From the NCBI GenBank assembly GCA_003241485.1, contig QFQD01000084.1, forward strand, positions 1-14,817: a DNA stretch of 14,817 nucleotides. Direction: 5' to 3'. Source of the stretch: Ancylobacter novellus (lineage in GTDB: Bacteria; Pseudomonadota; Alphaproteobacteria; Rhizobiales; Xanthobacteraceae). A model generated the notes under the pieces. The model saw nothing but the letters and a program-made list of their open reading frames with translations. It was not told the DNA's origin and made no database searches. Below, in pieces: positions 1-6,185 of this stretch. A program made the position numbers and the translations under genes. Each line of letters opens with the position of its first letter. Position 1 is the first letter of the stretch.

Positions 1-982
1 TGCGCCGCTTCGCCGCGAAATCATGGACCGGCGTCGTTATCATCAGCTCATCCGCCCGCGTGGCATCCAGGAAGCGCTCCAGCCCGGCCGCGACCTTTTC
101 CGGCCCGCCGACCAGCACCTTTTCGCGCCCGCGGCGGATATGCGCGCGGTCGGCCTCGCTATAGGGGTAGGCCGCAGCCTCCTCCGGCGAGGGGATCGGG
201 CCGAAATCACCACGATCACGTTTCAGCCGGGAGAGATCGACGCTGCCGGCCAGCCACTCCGCCTCTTCATCTGTCGGGGCGCACACCACGGCCAGGGCGA
301 GAATGGCATGCGGCGCCTCCAGCTGCTCGGAGGGCTGGAAGCCCTGCCGGTAGCTCAACATGGCGTCGAGCACGTCGTGCTGGGCGAAATGGTGCGCGAA
401 GGCGAAGCCGAGACCGAGCTGGGCCGAAAGGCGCGCGCTGTAGCCGGAGGAGCCAAGCAGCCAGAGCGGCGGCAGCGCCACGTCCACCGGCATGACTTTG
501 ATGTTGCGATAGGGATGGTCCGCCGGCCAGCGACCGCTGTCCCACAGCATCAGCTCCTTCAGCCGGTCGAGGAAATCGTCGCCCGGATCCACGTCCTGCC
601 GGCGCCGCAGCGCGTGCGAAGTCAGGCCGTCCGTGCCCGGCGCGCGGCCGAGCCCGAGATCGACGCGGCCGGGATAGAGCGCCTCCAGCACCTTGAACCG
701 CTCCGCCACCATCAACGGCGCATGGTTGGGCAGCATCACCCCTCCCGAGCCGACGCGGATACGCGACGTGGCGCCAAGGATCTGACCGGCCATGACATCC
801 GGCGCGCCGGAGGCGACCGAGGGCAGGTTGTGATGCTCGGCAACCCAGAAGCGCTCATAGCCGAGCGCGTCGACATGCCGGGCGAGTTCGACGGTCTCCC
901 GCAGCGCCTGCGGGCCGGAACCGCCGGCCACGACGAAGGAGAGATCGAGGACGGAAAGAGGGGTGCGTGCGAGACGTGTCAT
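1..982 (-). CDS. LLM class flavin-dependent oxidoreductase (luciferase family group 1), 3' end cut by window edge
   Basis: Read on the minus strand from the ATG at 982, this frame is open to the left edge (327 codons, no stop). The protein begins MTRLARTPLSVLDLSFVV. It carries the conserved features of the bacterial luciferase-like, YhbW-type flavin monooxygenase group: GYERFWVAEHHN near residues 42-53, VGSGGVMLPNHAPLMVAERF near 76-95, and YPGRVDLGLGRAPGTD near 101-116. The family folds as a TIM barrel, binds FMN and is cytoplasmic. The natural substrate of this branch is generally unknown, so none is assigned. Group members are about 330-340 residues, so only the last few residues should be missing. 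The gene is divergent from putA and shares its upstream region, but nothing in the sequence links the two functionally. The family call is firm; the role is not. Confidence 0.9.
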   Translation of the reverse strand, partial: MTRLARTPLSVLDLSFVVAGGSGPQALRETVELARHVDALGYERFWVAEHHNLPSVASGAPDVMAGQILGATSRIRVGSGGVMLPNHAPLMVAERFKVLEALYPGRVDLGLGRAPGTDGLTSHALRRRQDVDPGDDFLDRLKELMLWDSGRWPADHPYRNIKVMPVDVALPPLWLLGSSGYSARLSAQLGLGFAFAHHFAQHDVLDAMLSYRQGFQPSEQLEAPHAILALAVVCAPTDEEAEWLAGSVDLSRLKRDRGDFGPIPSPEEAAAYPYSEADRAHIRRGREKVLVGGPEKVAAGLERFLDATRADELMITTPVHDFAAKRR

Positions 983-1130
983 GGAGCCTAGGTGGGAGGG
1001 CCGACCCATCGCTGCAAGGCTCACCGCATGCCTGGAGAACACAGGTGAACCAGCCGCGACGACGCTTCCCATTCCCGCAGAGCCCACCGGGTAACACCAT
1101 TGGCAGCGCCACGAAAGCGCGCGGACCCCA

Positions 1131-1190
1131 GTGTTGTGCAACCACCTTTCGAACGGTTGCACCTACCGCTGACAACGGTTACACCTAAAC
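1131..1190. promoter_or_regulatory. Candidate PutA-type operator cluster (GTTGCA sites) upstream of putA
   Basis: Two 14-bp direct repeats, AACGGTTGCACCTA (1152-1165) and AACGGTTACACCTA (1174-1187), differ at one base and repeat every 22 bp, about two helical turns. An inverted copy, GTGCAACC (1136-1143), pairs perfectly with GGTTGCAC (1155-1162). The core GTTGCA occurs at 1156-1161, on the opposite strand at 1137-1142, and as the variant GTTACA at 1178-1183. GTTGCA is the core reported for sites bound by the ribbon-helix-helix domain of E. coli PutA. The cluster ends about 50 bp before the first putA start codon, so autoregulation is the natural reading. An Lrp-type PutR, common in alphaproteobacteria, is an alternative binder. 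No convincing -35/-10 pair was identified. Confidence 0.5.
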
Positions 1191-1237
1191 CGAAAATCAT
1201 CGCGCCTGCGGGCGCATTTCCGAAGATGGGGACCGGC

Positions 1238-1345
1238 ATGTCGAGCAGCACTATGGGCGTGAAGATCGACGACGATATTCGCGCACGCCTCAAGATCGCC
1301 GCCGAACGGGAGGGCCGCTCTCCCCACGCGCTGGTCCAGAAGGCA
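1238..1345 (+). pseudogene. putA: Truncated, frame-disconnected ribbon-helix-helix DNA-binding domain of PutA
   Basis: From the ATG at 1238 the frame reads MSSSTMGVKIDDDIRARLK, then about 16 residues ending in SPHALVQKA. This matches the start of trifunctional PutA: the TMGVKLDD beta strand, helix 1, and the PHWLIKQA start of helix 2. A purine-rich GGGGA at 1228-1232 lies five bases before the ATG and suits a ribosome binding site. An in-frame ATG at 1226 is also possible. After codon 36 similarity stops: the rest of helix 2 and most of the linker expected before the proline dehydrogenase region are absent. This frame continues with unrelated residues to a stop at 1579. PutA-like sequence resumes in frame 1 around 1348 (NLPAEGPFLPFARSV). 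The join therefore lies near 1346-1357 and combines a deletion of roughly 35-40 codons with a frame change. It could be a real mutation or a sequencing or assembly error. Confidence 0.7.
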
Positions 1346-1404
1346 GCAACCTCCCCGCTGAGGGACCCTTCCTGCCCTTCGCCCGCAGCGTTCGCCCGCA
1401 AAGC

Positions 1405-4400
1405 GTGCTGCGCGCACGCATCACCTCGGCCTACCGCATGCCGGAAACCGAAGCCGTGTCCATGCTGCTGGGCCCGGCCACCCTGCCTCCCGCCAAGGCC
1501 GAGGCGACGCGCGAGCGCGCCCGTCATCTGGTCGAGACGCTGCGCGCCAAGGGCCAGAAGGGCCCGGTTGAGCGGCTGATCCATGAATATTCGCTGTCGA
1601 GTCAGGAGGGCGTTGCCCTCATGTGCCTGGCCGAGGCGCTGCTGCGCATTCCGGACCGCGCCACCCGCGACGCACTGATCCGCGACAAGATCGGCCATGG
1701 CGACTGGCAGGCTCATGTCGGCCACAGCCCCTCGCTCTTCGTCAATGCCGCGACCTGGGGCCTCGTGCTCACCGGCAAGCTCACCACCACCTCCAGCGAA
1801 GCCGGCCTGACAGGCGCGCTCACCCGGCTCATCGGCCGCGGCGGCGAGCCGGTCATCCGCAAGGGCGTCGACGTCGCCATGCGGATGATGGGCGAGCAGT
1901 TCGTCACCGGGCAGACCATCTCCGAGGCGCTGGCAAACTCGCGCAAGATGGAGGCGAAGGGCTTCCGCTATTCGTTCGACATGCTCGGCGAGGCCGCCAC
2001 CACGGAGGCCGACGCGCAGCGCTACTACGCCGATTACGAGCAGGCCATTCACGCCATCGGCAAGGCATCGGCAGGGCGCGGCATCTATGAAGGGCCGGGC
2101 ATCTCCATCAAGCTGTCAGCCCTACACCCGCGCTACAGCCGCGCGCAATATTCCCGTGTTATCAATGAATTGCTGCCGCGCGTTACAGCACTTGCGAAGC
2201 TCGCGCGACACTATGACATCGGCCTCAACATCGACGCCGAGGAAGCCGACCGGCTTGAGATTTCACTCGATCTTCTGGAATCGCTTTGTTTCGATGAGGC
2301 GCTAAGTGGCTGGAACGGAATCGGTTTCGTTATCCAGGCCTATCAGAAGCGCTGCCCTTATGTGATTGATTACCTTATCGATCTCGCACGCCGCTCGAAC
2401 CATCGCCTGATGATCCGGCTGGTAAAGGGCGCCTATTGGGACAGCGAGATCAAGCGCGCGCAGATCGACGGCCTGGAAGGCTTTCCCGTGTACACGCGCA
2501 AGGTCCACACGGACGTTTCCTACCTCGCCTGCGCCCGCAAGCTGCTGGCGGCGCCCGACGCCGCCTTCCCCCAATTCGCCACTCACAACGCTCAGACACT
2601 CTCAACCATCATAGAAATAGCTGGCCCTAACTACTATGCTGGACAATATGAATTTCAGTGTCTTCATGGAATGGGTGAGCCGCTTTACGAGGAGGTTGTG
2701 GGGCGCGAGAAGATGGGCCGTCCCTGCCGCGTCTACGCGCCGGTGGGCACGCATGAGACCCTTCTCGCCTATCTCGTCCGCCGCCTGCTGGAGAACGGGG
2801 CGAACTCGTCTTTCGTCAACCGCATCGCCGATGCCAACGTGCCGGTTGATGAGTTGATCGAGAGCCCTGTCGAGGCAGCCTCCCGCATCGAGCCGGTGGG
2901 CTCACCGCATCCGCGCATTGCCGCCCCGGCCGACATTTTCGGCGAGGCGCGCAAGAATTCTGCCGGGCTCGACCTTTCCAACGAACAGCGCCTCGGCTCC
3001 CTCGCCGCTGCGCTGCTGGCGGGCAGCGCCGCTCCCCTCGCAGCAACGCCCCTGCTGGGCGACGGCCCCGTCGCCGGCATCGCCCGTCCAGTGCTCAACC
3101 CGGCCGACCGTCGCGATCAGGTCGGCACGGTGGAGGAAGCCACACCCGAGATCGTCGCGCGTGCGCTGGAGATCGCGCAGAACACGGCACCGATCTGGCA
3201 GTCCACCCCGCCGTCGGAGCGCGCTGCCTGCCTGTTGCGCGCGGCTGATCTGATGGAAGAGCGCCTGCCGCGGCTGCTCGGCATCATCGTGCGCGAGGCT
3301 GGAAAGTCCTTCGCCAACGCTATTGGCGAGGTGCGTGAGGCGGTCGATTTCCTGCGCTATTATGCGGTTCAGGCGCGCGACGGCTTCTCGCTCGACACCC
3401 ACCGCCCGCTGGGACCTGTGGTGTGCATCAGCCCGTGGAATTTCCCGCTCGCCATCTTCACTGGCCAGGTTGCGGCCGCACTGGCGGCGGGCAACGCGGT
3501 ACTCGCCAAGCCCGCCGAGGAAACCCCGCTGGTTGCCTTCGAGGCGGTGAACCTGCTGCGCGAGGCCGGCGTGCCGCCGGGCGCGGTGCAACTCGTGCCT
3601 GGCGCCGGCGATGTCGGCGCGGCGCTGGTGGGTGACACCCGCACGCGGGGCGTCATGTTTACCGGTTCTACCGAAGTGGCCCGCCTCATCCAGCGCCAGC
3701 TCGCCACGAGGCTCAATCCCGATGGCAGCGTGATCCCGCTCATCGCCGAGACCGGCGGGCAGAACGCGATGATCGTCGATTCTTCCGCGCTGGCGGAGCA
3801 GGTGGTGGCGGACGTACTCGCCTCCGCCTTCGATTCGGCCGGCCAGCGCTGCTCGGCGTTGCGCATCCTGTGCCTGCAGGAAGATGTGGCCGACCGGATC
3901 CTGGAGATGCTGCGCGGCGCGCTGAAGGAGCTCGTCGTGGGCAACCCGGTGGAGCTTTCGACCGATATCGGGCCCGTCATCACGGCGGAGGCGAAGTCCT
4001 CCATCGAGGCGCATATCGAGCGCCTGCGAAAGGCTGGCCGCCGCATCGAGCAGGTCGGCCTCGACGACGAGGCCCGTCACGGCACGTTCGTGCCCCCCAC
4101 GCTGATCGAGATCGACGATATCGCCGATCTGACGCGCGAGGTGTTCGGCCCGGTGCTGCATGTCGTTCGCTACCGGCGCGAAGCTCTGAATGAGCTGATC
4201 GACGCCATCAACGCGACCGGCTACGGCCTCACTTTCGGCCTGCACACCCGCATCGACGAGACCATCGCCCATGTCGGCGGGCGCATCGAGGTGGGCAATG
4301 TGTATGTGAACCGCAACATCATCGGCGCCGTGGTCGGGGTGCAGCCCTTTGGCGGGCACGGGCTTTCCGGCACGGGACCGAAGGCGGGCGGGCCGCTCTA

Positions 4401-4989
4401 TCTCAATCGACTGCTCTCCGTGCGGCCGGCCGAGAACCTTCCGGGCAGCGGCTCCACCGATGCCGCCCGGCTTTGGGTCGACTTCCAGTCCGATGCCGAA
4501 ACGCGCGACCTGTGCGGCCGGGCCGTCGGCGCCGCGCCCTACGGCCATCAGGTCGAACTGGCGGGTCCCGTCGGCGAGCGCAATCTCTACGCGCTCTCCC
4601 CGCGCGGCACGGTTCTGTGCCTCGCCGCCACGGAGCGCGGTCTTGCCGTGCAGATCGCCGCCGCGCTGGCGACGGGCAACAAGGTGCTGCTGGAAGGTGC
4701 GAGCCTGCCGCCCCTCCCCGCCGGGCTGGAGGACAAGGTGACGCTCACCGAGCGTCTCGAAGGCGCCACCTTCGACGCCGTGCTGTTCGAGGGCGACGGC
4801 GACACGCTGCGCCGCCTCAATGGCGAGATCGCCGGCCGCGAGGGGCCGATCGTGCTGGTGCACGGCCTCTCGCCAGACGATCTGGCGCGCGGCGCTCTTT
4901 ATCCGCTCGACCTTCTGATGCTGGAGCGTTCGACCAGCACCAACACCGCCGCGGCGGGCGGAAATGCCAGCCTCATGAGCATCGGCTAA
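1405..4989 (+). CDS. putA: Bifunctional proline dehydrogenase / L-glutamate gamma-semialdehyde dehydrogenase PutA
   Basis: PutA oxidises proline to glutamate: an FAD proline dehydrogenase makes P5C, and an NAD-dependent aldehyde dehydrogenase oxidises the hydrolysed semialdehyde. From the GTG at 1405 the frame encodes 1194 residues with no internal stop. The dehydrogenase barrel spans about residues 130-465, including GRGIYEGPGISIKLSALHPR, IRLVKGAYWDSEIKRAQ and the substrate-binding arginine pair R459-R460 in YLVRRLLENGAN. The aldehyde dehydrogenase module spans about 520-1000, with CISPWNFPLAIFTGQ, catalytic C816 in SAGQRCSALR and E782 in IAETGG. The C-terminus NTAAAGGNASLMSIG is the conserved terminal motif of long PutAs. 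PutA similarity extends upstream of 1405 in this frame to about 1348, but there is no ATG, GTG or TTG there, and neither 1405 nor ATG 1438 has a good ribosome binding site. The start is therefore uncertain, and the natural start is probably in the disrupted DNA-binding domain. Without that domain the enzyme should be catalytic but unable to repress. Confidence 0.93.
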   Translation: MLRARITSAYRMPETEAVSMLLGPATLPPAKAEATRERARHLVETLRAKGQKGPVERLIHEYSLSSQEGVALMCLAEALLRIPDRATRDALIRDKIGHGDWQAHVGHSPSLFVNAATWGLVLTGKLTTTSSEAGLTGALTRLIGRGGEPVIRKGVDVAMRMMGEQFVTGQTISEALANSRKMEAKGFRYSFDMLGEAATTEADAQRYYADYEQAIHAIGKASAGRGIYEGPGISIKLSALHPRYSRAQYSRVINELLPRVTALAKLARHYDIGLNIDAEEADRLEISLDLLESLCFDEALSGWNGIGFVIQAYQKRCPYVIDYLIDLARRSNHRLMIRLVKGAYWDSEIKRAQIDGLEGFPVYTRKVHTDVSYLACARKLLAAPDAAFPQFATHNAQTLSTIIEIAGPNYYAGQYEFQCLHGMGEPLYEEVVGREKMGRPCRVYAPVGTHETLLAYLVRRLLENGANSSFVNRIADANVPVDELIESPVEAASRIEPVGSPHPRIAAPADIFGEARKNSAGLDLSNEQRLGSLAAALLAGSAAPLAATPLLGDGPVAGIARPVLNPADRRDQVGTVEEATPEIVARALEIAQNTAPIWQSTPPSERAACLLRAADLMEERLPRLLGIIVREAGKSFANAIGEVREAVDFLRYYAVQARDGFSLDTHRPLGPVVCISPWNFPLAIFTGQVAAALAAGNAVLAKPAEETPLVAFEAVNLLREAGVPPGAVQLVPGAGDVGAALVGDTRTRGVMFTGSTEVARLIQRQLATRLNPDGSVIPLIAETGGQNAMIVDSSALAEQVVADVLASAFDSAGQRCSALRILCLQEDVADRILEMLRGALKELVVGNPVELSTDIGPVITAEAKSSIEAHIERLRKAGRRIEQVGLDDEARHGTFVPPTLIEIDDIADLTREVFGPVLHVVRYRREALNELIDAINATGYGLTFGLHTRIDETIAHVGGRIEVGNVYVNRNIIGAVVGVQPFGGHGLSGTGPKAGGPLYLNRLLSVRPAENLPGSGSTDAARLWVDFQSDAETRDLCGRAVGAAPYGHQVELAGPVGERNLYALSPRGTVLCLAATERGLAVQIAAALATGNKVLLEGASLPPLPAGLEDKVTLTERLEGATFDAVLFEGDGDTLRRLNGEIAGREGPIVLVHGLSPDDLARGALYPLDLLMLERSTSTNTAAAGGNASLMSIG

Positions 4990-5020
4990 GACCGAACAAG
5001 CGTATCCTGGCAACAACTTA

Positions 5021-5058
5021 GGTGACAGGTACGGCGCCGCACACGCCAACCTGTCACC
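5021..5058. repeat. 10-bp perfect inverted repeat between putA and the glycosyltransferase operon
   Basis: GGTGACAGGT (5021-5030) and ACCTGTCACC (5049-5058) are exact reverse complements separated by 18 bases. As RNA this would be a 10-bp stem with a large loop 31 bases after the putA stop, so it might end or trim the putA transcript. No run of T follows, so it is not a canonical intrinsic terminator. Because its right arm ends only two bases before the TGTAAG repeats, it could instead be a two-half-site operator for the downstream operon. Confidence 0.4.
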
Positions 5059-5060
5059 GC

Positions 5061-5077
5061 TGTAAGGTTGATGTAAG
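5061..5077 (+). promoter_or_regulatory. TGTAAG-N5-TGTAAG direct repeat, candidate OmpR-family response regulator site
   Basis: Two identical hexamers, TGTAAG at 5061-5066 and 5072-5077, are spaced by five bases, giving the 11-bp period typical of dimeric OmpR/PhoB-type binding boxes. The repeat is 54 bp upstream of the ATG at 5131. In class II activation such a box replaces the -35 element, with the -10 about ten bases further on, here around 5088-5093 (ACATGT). That would put transcription start near 5100. The operon itself encodes an OmpR-family regulator, so autoactivation is a reasonable inference. Binding by that protein is not demonstrated by the sequence. Confidence 0.45.
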
Positions 5078-5130
5078 CTGGCAGGCGACATGTACCGGTG
5101 CGGTCATCAGGGATCGCACCGGAACTGCTC

Positions 5131-5904
5131 ATGCGACACGAAACCTTCCCTCCCCCGCAGGCAAGCACCATCAGCCTGCGCCAGCCCCTGCCGGACATCT
5201 CGGTGGTCATCGCGGCGAAGGATGAGGCCGGCGCCATTGCGGGCTTGATTGAGGAGATCGAAGCCGCGCTTGTGGGCGAGCGTTTCGAGATCGTCGTCAT
5301 CAATGACGGGTCGAGTGACAACACCGCCGAGATCGTGCGCGGTCTTGCCCGCTCCCGCCCGCATCTGGCCCTGCTGGGCCACGCGCGTTCCTGTGGGCAG
5401 AGCGCGGCAGTGCGCACAGGCGTGGAAGCATCGCTCGGCATGCTCATCGTCACGCTGGATGGCGACGGCCAGAACGACCCGGCCGACATTCCCGGCCTGC
5501 TGGCGGCCTATCGGGCGAGCGCCCCGAACGCGCCGGTGCACATGGTGGCCGGCCAGCGCGTGCAGCGGCGCGACAGCCTGGTGAAGCGCCTTTCCTCGCG
5601 TATCGCCAACCGTGTGCGCGGCATGATGCTGGGCGACGGCATTGCCGACACCGGGTGCGGCCTGAAGCTGTTCGATCGCGACGCCTTCATGCACCTCCCC
5701 TATTTCGACCACATGCACCGCTTCCTGCCCGCGCTGATGCAGCGCGAGGGCTACCGCGTCCTCACGCATCCGGTGAACCACCGGCCGCGCCAGACCGGCG
5801 TGTCCAAATATGGCACCTGGAACCGACTCTGGGTCGGCATCGTCGACCTCGCCGGCGTCTACTGGCTGCGCACCCGCTTCAATCGTCCGGAAATCATCGA
5901 ATGA
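5131..5904 (+). CDS. GtrB/DPM1-like family 2 glycosyltransferase (polyprenyl-phosphate sugar synthase)
   Basis: This predicted enzyme (257 residues from ATG 5131) should transfer a sugar from a nucleotide sugar to polyprenyl phosphate on the cytoplasmic face of the inner membrane. It has the GT-A fold signatures ISVVIAAKDEAGAI, VVINDGSSDNTAEI, the metal-binding D110-x-D112 in TLDGDGQNDP, DTGCGLKLFDRDAF and the late HRPRQTGVSKYG motif typical of dolichyl-phosphate mannose synthase-like proteins. It lacks the two C-terminal membrane helices of ArnC or GtrB. Its end, WVGIVDLAGVYWLRTRF, is only a short hydrophobic segment, so it may be membrane-associated or rely on the next protein for anchoring. 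An upstream in-frame GTG at 5098 would add 11 residues, but it falls close to the likely transcription start, so ATG 5131 is preferred. The stop TGA overlaps the next gene's ATG. The sugar is not known; rhizobial RgtE (galacturonic acid) is a plausible functional parallel. Confidence 0.85.
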   Translation: MRHETFPPPQASTISLRQPLPDISVVIAAKDEAGAIAGLIEEIEAALVGERFEIVVINDGSSDNTAEIVRGLARSRPHLALLGHARSCGQSAAVRTGVEASLGMLIVTLDGDGQNDPADIPGLLAAYRASAPNAPVHMVAGQRVQRRDSLVKRLSSRIANRVRGMMLGDGIADTGCGLKLFDRDAFMHLPYFDHMHRFLPALMQREGYRVLTHPVNHRPRQTGVSKYGTWNRLWVGIVDLAGVYWLRTRFNRPEIIE

Positions 5905-6185
5905 TCGCGTCCATCTGGGTGGCCATCGGCCTGATCGGCCAGGCTTTGTTTTCCGGCCGCTTCCTGCTGCAGTGGTGGGCCAGCGAGAGGCAGGGACGCA
6001 GTGTCGTGCCGAAGGGATTCTGGTATCTGAGCATCCTCGGCTCCGGCACCCTCCTCGCCTACGCGATCTATGTCCGCGATCCCGTCTTCATCATCGGCCA
6101 GTCGGCCGGCATGCTGATCTATCTCCGCAATATCAAGCTCATCCGCAACGAGAGCCGAGCGGCCTCCGGCGGCGCGTCGGCATGA
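5901..6185 (+). CDS. Lipid-A-disaccharide synthase N-terminal-like domain (LAB_N) small membrane protein
   Basis: A 94-residue protein starts at an ATG overlapping the previous stop (ATGA at 5901-5904). It has three hydrophobic segments: about residues 3-26 with GQALFSGRFLLQWWASER, about 40-57, and about 61-77 with GQSAGMLIYLRNIKLI. These are signatures of the LAB_N family, which occurs alone or fused to the N-terminus of some LpxB proteins. The stand-alone form is commonly found between GtrB-like and ArnT-like glycosyltransferases, as here. Its biochemical role is not established. From memory, LAB_N belongs to the MtN3/SWEET-like superfamily, and its size and three helices match a SemiSWEET half-transporter. 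A role in moving or presenting the polyprenyl-phosphate sugar is therefore possible but inferred. Its stop overlaps the ATG of the next gene. Confidence 0.85.
   Translation: MIASIWVAIGLIGQALFSGRFLLQWWASERQGRSVVPKGFWYLSILGSGTLLAYAIYVRDPVFIIGQSAGMLIYLRNIKLIRNESRAASGGASA

Noticed and set aside
1088..1098. GGTAACACC as a fourth putA operator-like site
   Set aside because: It resembles GGTTACACC but breaks the GTTGCA core and lies 40 bases from the main cluster, so it is too weak to claim.
1021..2052. 343-codon minus-strand open frame over the putA start
   Set aside because: It covers the putA operator region and N-terminus, shows no protein family features, and has the composition of an antisense shadow.
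2902..5091. 729-codon open frame on the minus strand across the 3' two thirds of putA
   Set aside because: It lies entirely opposite strongly conserved putA coding sequence. Its translation is low-complexity, rich in Arg, Gly, Ala and His, without recognisable motifs, as expected for antisense frames in GC-rich DNA.
5810..6181. Upstream extension of the ArnT-like frame to 5810
   Set aside because: This part overlaps the GtrB-like and LAB_N genes and resembles no protein. The ATGA overlap at 6182 and the first membrane helix after it mark the real start.
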